In this document: positions 1-9,124 of the stretch, in pieces | Numbering within the stretch: position 1 is the first letter of the stretch | How the letters are laid out: each line of letters starts with the position of its first letter | NCBI RefSeq assembly: GCF_017313785.1 | Contig: NZ_JAFLNL010000003.1 | Span: 310,001 to 374,000 of the forward strand | Origin: Flagellimonas aurea | Lineage (GTDB): Bacteria > Bacteroidota > Bacteroidia > Flavobacteriales > Flavobacteriaceae | DNA: 64,000 nt | Direction of reading: 5' to 3' | The notes under the pieces: generated by a model | What the model was told of the DNA's origin: nothing | Databases searched by the model: none | Seen by the model: the letters and a program-made list of their open reading frames with translations, nothing else | Translations under genes and position numbers: made by a program

Positions 1-136
1 GAAATTAGGATTGTTGTTTTTATGAATTACCAAGTTTGTAGGTTTTGACAAGTAAGAAGAGTGGGGACTTGTATTTTTTACATATTTTTAATATTCTGTT
101 TTCAGAAACAAGTAATCATGATTGAATTATTTTTTT

Positions 137-2038
137 ATGGGAAAACCTTTTGGAGATGAATTAAGTTTACTTAAGAAAACGGTCGATTGGACCAACAAAC
201 TAGATTTAAATCATCTCAAAATCTATCTGGAAAAACTTCCGTCCCCAATTTATATTGTAGGCTCGGGCGGATCATTGAGCGCATGCCATTATGCCGTTTC
301 CCTTTTCAATGACCATGGGAAATTTGCAAGAGCGGTTACCCCCTTGGAATTGTTCTTTTCCGAAAAGACCATCCGAAATTCCTCCATTCTCTTTATCACG
401 GCCAGCGGTAAAAATTATGACATTAAGTTCTCCTTTAAAAGGGCCCTTGAATATGAACCAAAAGCTATCGGGGCAATAACTATGAAGGAGAACAATCCCT
501 TGTCCTTACTCACCCAAAAACACGGTATTGCCGAAACATTTGATTTTACTATTCCTTCCGGTAAAGATGGATTTCTCGCGACTAACTCCTTGATTGCATT
601 TTTTTCCATCCTGAACAAAACCTTAGGGATTCCAGGCTATAAGGTTCAGAACACCTCGAAAGATTTGAATGTTAGAATTTCTAAATTCTTGAATGAAATT
701 TCCAATGATTGTACTCTAGTGATATTGCATGGGAGCTGGAACAAAGCGGTTGCTGTAGACATCGAATCCAAGTGTACCGAGGCTGGTTTGACCACAACCT
801 TGATTGCAGACTACAGGAATTTCGGTCATGGGAGACACCATTGGTTTGATAAAAATCCCAATTCAGCGATTATCGCCCTTGCCAACAGAACAGAAACAGG
901 TCTTTGTCATAAAACATTGAAAACTCTTCCCAATAGTATCCCTAAGCTAATTTTGGAATCAGCATCTGAGAATCCTGATAGTGCCCTGGACATTTTGATT
1001 CAATCCTTTGAACTCATAAAATATTTGGGACAAAAAGTGGGCATTGATCCAGGCAGACCCGGGGTGCCCGGGTATGGGAGAAAATTATACCATTTGCCTT
1101 ATTCAAATCTTATAAAACCTTCAAAAAAAACCACCCTTACCAAACGGGCTGAGCTCTCCATAAAAAGAAAACTGAACATGGATGACCTTCAATCCATCGA
1201 TAAAAAAGAGTTGGAAGTTTGGAGAAAGTCCTATTCAAAGTTCATGGGCAATCTTTTGCGGACCTCCTTCGGAATGGTACTTTTTGACTATGATGGTACC
1301 ATTTGCTCTTCCAAGGAAAGATTTACAGGCCCATCGAACGAAATGACAGAAAAACTTCTTTCAATCTTAGAAAAAGGCTTTATGTTCGGGGTCGTTACCG
1401 GTAGGGGCAAATCGGTCAGAAATGACTTGCAGAAAATCATCCCCAAAAAATATTGGGAACAGGTATTGGTAGGGTATTACAACGGTTCCGAATTTGGCAC
1501 TCTTTCCGATGATTCCTTACCGGATAAAGGCCAAGAACTTCATCCATCCCTCCAACCGATCATCCCCCTATTATCAGAAATTGAAACCCTGTATGGCATC
1601 AAGGTTACCAAACGACCCAATCAATTGACTATAGAAATAGAGGGTAACAAAAGATGGGGCTTTATCCGAAATCTAGTCATCCAGACCATAAAGACCAGTG
1701 GCCTGAACGAAATACAGATTCTTGAATCCAGTCATTCCATGGATATTATCCCAAATTCGATATCCAAAGTAGATATGGTTCCCTCGGCCAAAGAAAAGTT
1801 GAAGGAAAGAAACCTACCGCAACAAATTTTGTACATTGGCGATAAGGGCCAATGGTCCGGAAATGATTTCATGCTATTGGATAATGAGTTTGGGTTAAGT
1901 GTGGATGAAGTATCCTCAAAATTGGATGCCTGTTGGAACATTGCCTCACTTTCCAACAGGAACTCTTCAGCAACCATGGAATATCTTGATTGCTTAATCT
2001 TTTCAGAAAATGGAATACGTTTTAAAATATCTAAATGA
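137..2038 (+). CDS. SIS domain - HAD hydrolase fusion protein
   Basis: First gene of the five-gene operon. The N-terminal half looks like two sugar isomerase (SIS) subdomains: a glycine/serine loop (VGSGGSLSACHY, about 40 residues in) with ITASGKN, and a second lobe around HGSWNKA near residue 200. The C-terminal part is a HAD hydrolase: nucleophile motif FDYDGT near residue 385, VVTGRG as motif II, and GDKGQWSGND near residue 570 as the acidic motif IV. This layout is closest to Cof/sucrose-phosphatase type HADs. The likely role, by family, is isomerisation plus dephosphorylation of a sugar phosphate or nucleotide in the cytoplasm; the substrate cannot be told. The ATG at 137 is preferred over a TTG at 122. 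The stop overlaps the next start (ATGA), indicating translational coupling. I know of no characterised protein with this fusion, so the specific function is unknown. Confidence 0.8.
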   Translation: MGKPFGDELSLLKKTVDWTNKLDLNHLKIYLEKLPSPIYIVGSGGSLSACHYAVSLFNDHGKFARAVTPLELFFSEKTIRNSSILFITASGKNYDIKFSFKRALEYEPKAIGAITMKENNPLSLLTQKHGIAETFDFTIPSGKDGFLATNSLIAFFSILNKTLGIPGYKVQNTSKDLNVRISKFLNEISNDCTLVILHGSWNKAVAVDIESKCTEAGLTTTLIADYRNFGHGRHHWFDKNPNSAIIALANRTETGLCHKTLKTLPNSIPKLILESASENPDSALDILIQSFELIKYLGQKVGIDPGRPGVPGYGRKLYHLPYSNLIKPSKKTTLTKRAELSIKRKLNMDDLQSIDKKELEVWRKSYSKFMGNLLRTSFGMVLFDYDGTICSSKERFTGPSNEMTEKLLSILEKGFMFGVVTGRGKSVRNDLQKIIPKKYWEQVLVGYYNGSEFGTLSDDSLPDKGQELHPSLQPIIPLLSEIETLYGIKVTKRPNQLTIEIEGNKRWGFIRNLVIQTIKTSGLNEIQILESSHSMDIIPNSISKVDMVPSAKEKLKERNLPQQILYIGDKGQWSGNDFMLLDNEFGLSVDEVSSKLDACWNIASLSNRNSSATMEYLDCLIFSENGIRFKISK

Positions 2039-3126
2039 GAAGAGCGCTTGCGGAAACATTACTGGCTGAAATAATGGAGTGGTCCACTGAAGAGGTAGGT
2101 AATGAAAGACCCCTGCTACAGGCGCTCTCCAATTTCAAATACAATGAGTATCAACAATTCTCGATTGGGACCTTATTTATGGAAAGCTTGGTCAAATGGC
2201 TCAATAATTTTGATGGTAGTAAGGAGCGGAAAATTGCTTATGAGTTTATCAAAAATCAATTGATTTTCTTTTCCAACAACCAGATTCTTCATTTGGTGAA
2301 TACCACCTTTAATACAGTAATACAACCTATTCTCATTGAGAAAACTTCTACCATACTTAATACTGGAAAATATCAGATTTCTTCAATTATCAATAGTCCT
2401 ACCTACCAAAGCGTTTCTAGAAGGGCATTATATATTGGACTTAGTGATGGTGCCCGCATCGACCAACTTCGTCGAAGCAGCCATTTGAACAATGAGCAGG
2501 TTATTCCAACATACGAGGTGGGCAGGGCCAAAGTAGATGATATGCTAAAGGAATTGTCCGATTCTGGAGAAACTAAAAAATTTGATACAATATTTTTGGT
2601 GGATGACTTCACGGCAAGTGGGACCAGTTATTTCCGGACTGAAGGCAGTGCTTTAAAAGGAAAAATATTCAAAACAATTGACAGATTTTTTGATACAAAG
2701 GAACCCCTTTTCCAACTTGTGGATGCGAGTAAACAAATTAGTATTCATTTGGTCTTTTATATTGCCACCGAAGAAGCCATTGACAAAATATCAAATATTG
2801 AATCTTTGATTTCAAAACAGGAAAAGTACAAAAACTTAAACTTTACAATCCATGCTCTTCAAAAGATAAATTCTTCTCTTAAGGAAGATATCCTTCAAAA
2901 TCAAAAAGCTTTTATTGAATTATCCGAAAAATACGTAAATGATTCAATTGTCGACGACCACTGGAAAAAAGCAAAACATGGAAAACACTATTTAGGATAT
3001 AATGAATGTGCTTTACCTATAGTACTGGCCCACAATACGCCAAATAATTCACTTCCTTTGATTTGGTGGAGTTCAAAGGACAATGATTTTGTTGGTTTAT
3101 TCCCAAGAATTACAAGACACAGTTAA
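2035..3126 (+). CDS. Phosphoribosyltransferase-like protein of a conflict-type operon
   Basis: The central segment FLVDDFTASGTSY (about residue 188) matches the PRPP-binding loop of type I phosphoribosyltransferases: two acidic residues followed by a T-x-S-G-T phosphate loop. Upstream, YIGLSDGARIDQLRRS is also typical of this fold. At 363 residues it is longer than housekeeping PRTases, with helical extensions on both sides. It resembles the PRTase group described alongside ORC/Cdc6-like ATPases in biological conflict systems (the PRTase-CE idea); I assign that from memory of the family, not from a search. It overlaps the SIS-HAD gene by 4 nt and ends 1 nt before the ATPase gene, so the three products are probably made together. 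It may transfer a ribose phosphate, or only bind PRPP or a nucleotide as a sensor. Confidence 0.7.
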   Translation: MRRALAETLLAEIMEWSTEEVGNERPLLQALSNFKYNEYQQFSIGTLFMESLVKWLNNFDGSKERKIAYEFIKNQLIFFSNNQILHLVNTTFNTVIQPILIEKTSTILNTGKYQISSIINSPTYQSVSRRALYIGLSDGARIDQLRRSSHLNNEQVIPTYEVGRAKVDDMLKELSDSGETKKFDTIFLVDDFTASGTSYFRTEGSALKGKIFKTIDRFFDTKEPLFQLVDASKQISIHLVFYIATEEAIDKISNIESLISKQEKYKNLNFTIHALQKINSSLKEDILQNQKAFIELSEKYVNDSIVDDHWKKAKHGKHYLGYNECALPIVLAHNTPNNSLPLIWWSSKDNDFVGLFPRITRHS

Positions 3127-3127
3127 G

Positions 3128-5020
3128 ATGAGCGATGCCTACCGTAATCCATTCAAACTAAGAAATTCCGAGAAAATTGACAAGGAAATAGGTTTCCTTC
3201 GCCTTTTCAGTCCGCTGGCATTGGAAGCTTTGGTACAAAAGCATAAATTAGGTGTCCTCTGGGGAAATGTACTTTTGATCCACAGTTCTCCCGGAGGAGG
3301 TAAAACATCTTTGTTGCGTGCATTTGAACCAGGTTCCCTCACTACTTTATGGAACAGCAAGTCCGCTTCCGATTATCGAGATCTTTTCAATACCCTAAAA
3401 GGGATTGACGTAATCAACAAATCCGAAGTAAAACTTTTGGGAGTTTCCCTACCCTGCACCAGAAATTATCAAGTTCTTGAGGAACTTAATATTTCCGAAG
3501 CACAGAAAAAACGCCTTTTTTTCTCCCTGCTTAATTCCAGAGTCATTCTTTCAACTTTGCGAGCTGCATGTAGATTGAAAAACCGTAAATTCCCCGAAGG
3601 CCTTGAAGATATCGAGTTAAGATATGATAATAGTGATAATTTCTTTAAATCCCTAGAGGTTCCTTGCAATGGAAAACAATTGTTTGCATGGGCATCAAAT
3701 ATCGAAAGGAACATCTACAAAACCATCGACAGTTTCATTCCGGAGGTCGATGTTGTGGTTGAGGGCCATGACGAGCTGATTTCACTGTTGGTACTTACTC
3801 CCCAAAACCTATATTACCAAGGAAAGTCTTTGTGTTCAAGAATACTATTTATGTTCGATGATGCCCATAAGTTATCTGACCCACAAAGATCACTCTTTAA
3901 GCAATATATTCTTGAGAAAAGGAGCGGAGCCAATGTTTGGATTTCGGAGCGACTTGAAGCTCTCTCTCCCGATGAGCAACTCAAATCGTTCGAAGGAAGG
4001 GATTTTGAAGAGTTGAACTTGGAGAATTTTTGGAATAAGAATCCTAGCAAGCTGAAGAAAGTCCTTCGAAACATTTCCGATAAACGGGCTGCACTGTCCT
4101 CTGAGGAGGTCACTTCCTTTCAGGAGTATTTAAGTGAAAATCTCTCAGAAACTAATGCGAACGATAATTTAGCACAGGCAGCACTTCAAATCTCTGACAA
4201 AATCCAAGAAATATCAAAAGCCACCAATAGGTTTGATGATTGGATTGGTGCTATAGATGAGCTTGAAAATGAAACTCTTTTAAACAGGGCCATAAGGTTG
4301 AAAGAGATTGAAATATTGATTCACCGGAATTTGGGCAAAAACCAATTGAGCTTTGATTTTCCAATGCCTGTCGAGGAGTTAGATAAAAAAACCGGCAGTG
4401 AGGTCAATAAGGCCGCGAAACTTTTTCTTTCAAATAGTCATGATATTCCTTATTATTTTGGTTTTGAGGATTTGGTCAGGTTGTCGTCATTCAATATTGA
4501 ACAGTTCCTATCCTTCAGTTCCGAAATGTTCGAGGCCATGATTTCCAATAAAATCAAGGGGAATGAAATTATCTTATCCGACAGGAAACAACATGATATC
4601 ATCCTAAAGGTTGCCAATCATAATTGGAAAAAATTGAGGATTGAGATTCCCTTTGGACAAAATATACGCCGGTTTTTGACAGGTTTGGGAGAATATTCCC
4701 GGGCACAGACATTCAAACCAAATGCTCCTTATGCCCCAGGGGTCAATGGCTTTGCAATAAAAAGTAATGGCGAGAACAAACTGTATACTGAAGAACAGTG
4801 GATCAATAATTCGATTTACCAACCTTTGGTCAATGTTGTCTCCACTTGCGTGGCCTATAATCTTTTGGAAAGGCACTCCGTCCTTCAAGGACAAAAGGGC
4901 CAAAGTCATACGGTTTATTATATGAACCGTTGGTTGTGTGTTTATTTTGGGTTGCCCTTATCCTATGGAGGGTGGAGGCACCAAACTCCAGACCAACTAA
5001 TAAAATGGATTAAAAAATGA
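3128..5020 (+). CDS. AAA/ORC-Cdc6-like P-loop ATPase
   Basis: A 630-residue ATPase. Walker A is SSPGGGKTS near residue 52 and Walker B is MFDDAH near residue 240, followed by a helical region and a C-terminal alpha/beta segment. The spacing and the DDAH Walker B fit the AAA/STAND type, and the PRTase partner suggests the ORC-Cdc6-like conflict ATPases. In such systems the NTPase is thought to sense the invader or switch the effector. An in-frame ATG lies further upstream at 3083 but is inside the PRTase gene; the ATG at 3128, just after the PRTase stop, is the sensible start. The stop overlaps the next gene by 4 nt (ATGA). No nuclease or toxin motif was recognised in the C-terminal half, so the output activity is unknown. 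Confidence 0.75.
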   Translation: MSDAYRNPFKLRNSEKIDKEIGFLRLFSPLALEALVQKHKLGVLWGNVLLIHSSPGGGKTSLLRAFEPGSLTTLWNSKSASDYRDLFNTLKGIDVINKSEVKLLGVSLPCTRNYQVLEELNISEAQKKRLFFSLLNSRVILSTLRAACRLKNRKFPEGLEDIELRYDNSDNFFKSLEVPCNGKQLFAWASNIERNIYKTIDSFIPEVDVVVEGHDELISLLVLTPQNLYYQGKSLCSRILFMFDDAHKLSDPQRSLFKQYILEKRSGANVWISERLEALSPDEQLKSFEGRDFEELNLENFWNKNPSKLKKVLRNISDKRAALSSEEVTSFQEYLSENLSETNANDNLAQAALQISDKIQEISKATNRFDDWIGAIDELENETLLNRAIRLKEIEILIHRNLGKNQLSFDFPMPVEELDKKTGSEVNKAAKLFLSNSHDIPYYFGFEDLVRLSSFNIEQFLSFSSEMFEAMISNKIKGNEIILSDRKQHDIILKVANHNWKKLRIEIPFGQNIRRFLTGLGEYSRAQTFKPNAPYAPGVNGFAIKSNGENKLYTEEQWINNSIYQPLVNVVSTCVAYNLLERHSVLQGQKGQSHTVYYMNRWLCVYFGLPLSYGGWRHQTPDQLIKWIKK

Positions 5021-6174
5021 ACCAATTAAGATGGAGCCCCAATATATTGATCAAGGATAATGCCGTTGATTCTTTTTGGAAGGAACACTTTGCTGAAGAA
5101 GGGCGTAAGCTATTATTTGTACTTGGCAAGGGTTTTGATGTTCGAATGAACTTTGCACTATCCAGATTGCTGAATGCCCGGCCAGACATCAATTTGGAAT
5201 GCATCCTGATTGAATTCGACGAAGGAAAAACCTCTTCCTCCTTGGATTACAATCCTTTGGTGACAGAAAATATGGAAGAGTTTGAAAAGATCATGGAAAG
5301 TAGACCTATTCAGGTCAAAAAAATAAAAATGAAGAATAAGTCTGGTAAAAGGGGACGCATTGTTGGGGATAGGAATGCTGCCGATTTGATAAAGAGCCAT
5401 TCTGAAATAGAGAGTTTTACGGATATAATCGTGGACATCAGCTCCTTGCCCCGGGGGATTTACTTCTCCTTAACAGGTAAGATTCTAAAACTTATTGACC
5501 AGAACCAGCAAAACCAACAAAACCTATTTTTGACCGTAGCTGAAAATGTCAAAATCGATTCTCAAATTCAGGAAACCGATCTCGAAGAAGACCTCACCTA
5601 TCTGTATGGTTTTGGAGGGCAAATCGAACTTGAAGCTGAAAAGGAACAACCCTTGATTTGGTTCCCCATTTTGGGAGAGGATAAAAGTGCTCATATCAAA
5701 AAAGGTGCGGACAAGATCATGGAGGATAAGACCCGATTGCATGAAATCTGTCCCGTGTTGCCCTTTCCTTCCAAGGATCCACGCCGTTCCGATGCTCTTT
5801 TAATTGAGTACCATAATTTATTATTTGATTCTTTGGATATCGAACCCCAGAACATAATGTACACGACCGAACGAGACCCTTTTCAAACCTATATTCAATT
5901 GAGCGATGCCGTAGCCAATTATCGAGAATCCCTGAAAGTGCTGAACGGTTGCAAATTTGCCCTGTCCACTTTTTCAAGTAAATTGATTTCCATCGGGACT
6001 TTGTTGGTTGCCTATGAAAATCCGGAATTTGTTGGGATTTTGAATATAAATTCCGGGGGATATCAAATTCTGGATGAATCCGAAATAAAAAACTTGAAGC
6101 AAGAAAGCGAACTTTTTGTAACTTGGCTCACTGGAAGTCCATACCATCAACAATCACCAAAAAACTCTAATTAG
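5017..6174 (+). CDS. Unrecognised alpha/beta protein of the conflict-type operon
   Basis: I do not recognise this 385-residue protein. It shows alternating hydrophobic strands and helices: LLFVLGKGFDVRM near residue 30, IIVDISSLPRGIYFS near residue 135, and VGILNINSGGY near the end. This pattern suggests one or two Rossmann-like layers. The conserved-looking D-I-S-S-L-P-R motif at a strand end could bind a nucleotide or phosphate. A basic, lysine-rich stretch lies around residues 95-115. There is no signal peptide or membrane segment, so it should be cytoplasmic. It overlaps the ATPase gene by 4 nt and precedes the kinase gene by 5 nt, so it is a core operon member. By position it could be the sensor or effector of the set, but that is inference only. 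Confidence 0.7.
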   Translation: MNQLRWSPNILIKDNAVDSFWKEHFAEEGRKLLFVLGKGFDVRMNFALSRLLNARPDINLECILIEFDEGKTSSSLDYNPLVTENMEEFEKIMESRPIQVKKIKMKNKSGKRGRIVGDRNAADLIKSHSEIESFTDIIVDISSLPRGIYFSLTGKILKLIDQNQQNQQNLFLTVAENVKIDSQIQETDLEEDLTYLYGFGGQIELEAEKEQPLIWFPILGEDKSAHIKKGADKIMEDKTRLHEICPVLPFPSKDPRRSDALLIEYHNLLFDSLDIEPQNIMYTTERDPFQTYIQLSDAVANYRESLKVLNGCKFALSTFSSKLISIGTLLVAYENPEFVGILNINSGGYQILDESEIKNLKQESELFVTWLTGSPYHQQSPKNSN

Positions 6175-6179
6175 ACGCT

Positions 6180-7196
6180 TTGAACAGTATCATAGGAACA
6201 GGTTTTCTCGCATTGGATATTATTGTCAACGGTAGTACCGAAACCCCACCAAAACTCCAAGCTGGCGGGTCGTTCGGGAACGTCCTTACCATTCTTTCGT
6301 ACCTAGATTTCCAAACTTATCCAATATCTAGGTTGGCAGATAACAAATTCACGGATCTACTTCTTGAGGACATAACCCACTGGAACGTCAATACCCGCTT
6401 GATTTTTAAGGATGAAAAGGCCAGCACTCCGGTAATTATACATCGCATTCTCAAAAACTCCCATGGAGAACCCATACACCGATTCGAATTTAGAAATCCA
6501 ACCACTGGTAAACGACTTCCCAGCTATCGCCCTTTCCGATCGGATAAAGTGAGTGTCATTGAAAATTTGATCCCAAAGTCCGATGTTTATTATTTTGACA
6601 GAGCCAATAGAGGTTCCATTGAATTGGCCAAAATAGCAAAAGACCGAGGAGCCTTTGTGTTCTTTGAACCTTCAGGTTATGGCGATCCTAAGCACTTTAG
6701 GGAAAGTGTCGAAATTGCCGATATTATAAAATTTTCCAATCAACGGTTATCCAACTACCGCAAACTCTATCCCAACTCCAATGCTCTTTTGGAAATAGAG
6801 ACCAAAGGATCTCAAGGCCTTAGTTTCAGGTTGAACTCAGATGCTTGGGTCGATTTGGAACCAAAGACCATCCATGATATTGTTGATACCGCAGGTGCGG
6901 GAGATTGGTGTTCTGCCGGTATCATCAAAATAATTTCATCCAATGGCCCATTGCAAAATCAAACCCAAGGGCAAATTGAAGATGCCCTCCAAATGGGACA
7001 ATCCTTCGGTGCCGTAAACTGTTTGTTTGATGGAGCAAGGGGGGCCATGTACCAATTGGATTCCGAGGAATTTTTAGCTCTGGCCCAACAAATTCTGGAC
7101 AATGATATCAATATTGGAGATAATATTGGAAAAAAGACCATATCAAGCACTTATACCCATAGCGACCTTAAAGAATTATTTGAATTGGAACTTTAA
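6180..7196 (+). CDS. PfkB-family carbohydrate/nucleoside kinase
   Basis: This 338-residue protein has the PfkB/ribokinase layout: an N-terminal substrate-binding GGSFGN (residues 28-33) and the C-terminal signature DTAGAGDWCSAG (near residue 237), whose GAGD aspartate is the catalytic base and forms the anion hole. Family members phosphorylate ribose, fructose phosphates, adenosine or similar hydroxyl groups using ATP. The start is a TTG five bases after the previous stop. As the last gene of an operon with a HAD phosphatase, a SIS domain and a PRTase, it probably acts on the same sugar or nucleoside pool. The true substrate cannot be read from the sequence. About 90 bp without a gene then separate it from the convergent gene. 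Confidence 0.85.
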   Translation: MNSIIGTGFLALDIIVNGSTETPPKLQAGGSFGNVLTILSYLDFQTYPISRLADNKFTDLLLEDITHWNVNTRLIFKDEKASTPVIIHRILKNSHGEPIHRFEFRNPTTGKRLPSYRPFRSDKVSVIENLIPKSDVYYFDRANRGSIELAKIAKDRGAFVFFEPSGYGDPKHFRESVEIADIIKFSNQRLSNYRKLYPNSNALLEIETKGSQGLSFRLNSDAWVDLEPKTIHDIVDTAGAGDWCSAGIIKIISSNGPLQNQTQGQIEDALQMGQSFGAVNCLFDGARGAMYQLDSEEFLALAQQILDNDINIGDNIGKKTISSTYTHSDLKELFELEL

Positions 7197-7283
7197 ATTT
7201 AGCCATATACCTTTTCACTCCTATTTATTTTGATTCAATAAGGACTCAATTCCTCAACCCTATAAACCCTTAAATAAATACTG

Positions 7284-7769
7284 TCAACAAAGTTTTATAT
7301 CATTGAATTTGGTCTTGAGCGTAAATTCGGCATTGGGTTCTTTAAAATACCTATCAAATCCATTTACCAAATGTTCCAAAGCAACCCTATACCTTGCCTT
7401 TCCATGGGCATTGTCTTCATAATAAGTGCATGGATCTTTGGGATGTACCTCTGTCGGTGTCCTAAATACTTTGATATTGCGGTTCATATACTCAAACCGT
7501 AGTGAAGCTCTTTTATGAATATTCCCAAGGGTAAGTTCACTTGGATATTCAGGTACATCATAGTAGATTTCTTCCAATATGACAATGAATGCCCTTCTAC
7601 GGGAGAGTTTGGGTTTTATTGAAGCCTTTTCCAAGTCATCTCGTAGGTCTTGGACAATTCTTTCGGCCATCCTGATCTGGGATTGGGTGTATTTATTGCT
7701 CCCTATCAAGGGGTTCTCCTCATCTCCCAATTTTTGAAGATGTCTGAGCAACACATCCGAATCGATCAT
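7284..7769 (-). CDS. Hypothetical protein (161 aa)
   Basis: I do not recognise this protein. It is 161 residues, mostly charged and helical, with several arginine/lysine pairs, and has no signal peptide, membrane segment or cysteine pair. Its start overlaps the stop of the gene at 7766-8530 in a TGA/ATG arrangement, so the two are surely co-expressed. It runs convergently towards the five-gene operon, whose last stop is about 90 bp away. The pair could be an accessory or regulatory module of that operon or an unrelated cargo unit; position is the only evidence. Confidence 0.6.
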   Translation of the reverse strand: MIDSDVLLRHLQKLGDEENPLIGSNKYTQSQIRMAERIVQDLRDDLEKASIKPKLSRRRAFIVILEEIYYDVPEYPSELTLGNIHKRASLRFEYMNRNIKVFRTPTEVHPKDPCTYYEDNAHGKARYRVALEHLVNGFDRYFKEPNAEFTLKTKFNDIKLC

Positions 7770-8530
7770 AGACTTGGCCCTTCCTTGCCTTTTTGTCTTG
7801 ATACTTCTTTTTGGATGAAACTTCCCAGTATCTTGGACATATCCGTTGTCCTAGCCGAAAGCCTCATCATATTTTCCTGAACGTATGACCCAACGAGCAG
7901 AAATTCTGCTATATTGATCTTTTGAGGCTCTAACATTCCCTTGGCCATCATTTGCAGGAACAGTTTTTCTTGAGAATCCATCTTTCCATCCTGAATGTCC
8001 AATTGCTCTCCTAATTTTTGAAGGCAACTTTTTTTGTCCAAGACATTATCCCACTTGATATGACCAAAAACCGTTTGGCCCACATAAGCCATGACGTAAC
8101 GTCCATATTCCCATTTTCGGAAAGAGGTGGTCGGGTCCAACAGTTCCATTTCCACAAAATCCAATAACCTTTCATTGGAAAGAATTTCTTCAATGTTGTG
8201 TTCCATTTGGAGGAGAAGCTGAAACTCTTCTTTGGCTCCTTGGTCCAAGTTGTTCAACAAGTGTCCTGCAAATGTTTGGGACACCTGAAACAACGGGAGC
8301 TTTTCCTCTATGAGGGCATTTAAAAAACGGTAACGTTTTTCCTCTACCAATTCATCATAATGGAGCCCATAAGAAAATAGGATAGCAATCAGCGAGTTCA
8401 ATTGATCTGTTGAGAGTTTTACCTTTGAAATATTGGTTTCCTGTTGGACAATTTCTTTTATAGTATCATGAAACCTCTTATTCTCTATCTGACTCTCAAA
8501 ATTCAATAAATCGTAAACAACCTCATCCAT
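7766..8530 (-). CDS. Hypothetical helical protein (254 aa)
   Basis: I do not recognise this protein. It is 254 residues, leucine- and glutamate-rich and probably all alpha-helical, with no transmembrane segment or catalytic motif I can name. It is translationally coupled to the 161-residue protein downstream (4-nt overlap at 7766-7769). The two form a minus-strand pair facing the kinase end of the five-gene operon. Such helical two-gene pairs often form complexes, but no function is claimed. Confidence 0.6.
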   Translation of the reverse strand: MDEVVYDLLNFESQIENKRFHDTIKEIVQQETNISKVKLSTDQLNSLIAILFSYGLHYDELVEEKRYRFLNALIEEKLPLFQVSQTFAGHLLNNLDQGAKEEFQLLLQMEHNIEEILSNERLLDFVEMELLDPTTSFRKWEYGRYVMAYVGQTVFGHIKWDNVLDKKSCLQKLGEQLDIQDGKMDSQEKLFLQMMAKGMLEPQKINIAEFLLVGSYVQENMMRLSARTTDMSKILGSFIQKEVSRQKGKEGPSL

Positions 8531-8649
8531 ATGCTTTATTTTCTGATTTGATTTACATACCTGTGCTTCATGGTAATGCCAAAAATGTGACCTCCTTCTA
8601 TATTAAGTACTGGTCATAAACAGAGAATCGGGGCCGCTCATAGCATTGG

Positions 8650-8853
8650 TTACATGCCTTTTAACCTGTTAGTCATTTCTTCGATTCTCTTTATTCGCCA
8701 TTTCATTTCGTCAAATGCTCTTACAAAGACTTCAAGTTCATCATTTGTCAAACCTTCAGCTATAGCTTTACTCTAAAGCTTAGAGTAGTCCTGATCTGCG
8801 TTCAGAAAATCCTGCATTTCTTTCAATATTTTATCAAGCTATTCCCTATCCAT
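8650..8853 (-). pseudogene. Decayed small gene with two in-frame amber stops
   Basis: Reading the minus strand from the ATG at 8853 gives 67 codons before the TAA at 8650. They look like a real small helical protein (ILKEMQDFLN, then ELEVFVRAFDEMKWRIKR), but TAG interrupts codons 5 and 27. Both TAG codons sit where glutamine (CAG) would fit, so two C-to-T changes could explain the inactivation. Because of the stops no ordinary gene caller would report it. It lies at the downstream end of the minus-strand cassette run, after the gene at 8881. I do not recognise the family. Confidence 0.5.
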
Positions 8854-8880
8854 GAGATATTGTCATTAGTTAGGGGAGTA

Positions 8881-9123
8881 TTAACTATTGCTAAAGGAAT
8901 CAGCTACTCTCTGAATTCTTTCTTTTGAAATGCTATTTGGCTGAATTTCATAATCTTGAACAATCTCACGAGACATTTCCAATCTTCCATTCGAAAGCCT
9001 TACAATATACCTAAACCTCTCGTTGATAAAATGTTCTTCATAGTTGCCAATTTCTGGATTTAAAATTCTTGCTTCTGAAACTATGCCCGTTACTCCATTA
9101 GTGTTTTCTGTTGACTTGTTCAT
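8881..9123 (-). CDS. Small hypothetical protein (80 aa)
   Basis: Eighty residues, not recognised. The middle region (GNYEEHFINERFRYIVRLSNGRLE, described in part here as an ERFRYIVRLSNG strand pair) suggests a small beta-rich fold. No signal peptide or membrane segment is present. It starts 1 nt after the stop of the gene at 9125-9403, so the two form a single transcription unit. They sit between an attC-like spacer and the decayed gene. Confidence 0.5.
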   Translation of the reverse strand: MNKSTENTNGVTGIVSEARILNPEIGNYEEHFINERFRYIVRLSNGRLEMSREIVQDYEIQPNSISKERIQRVADSFSNS

Positions 9124-9124
9124 C

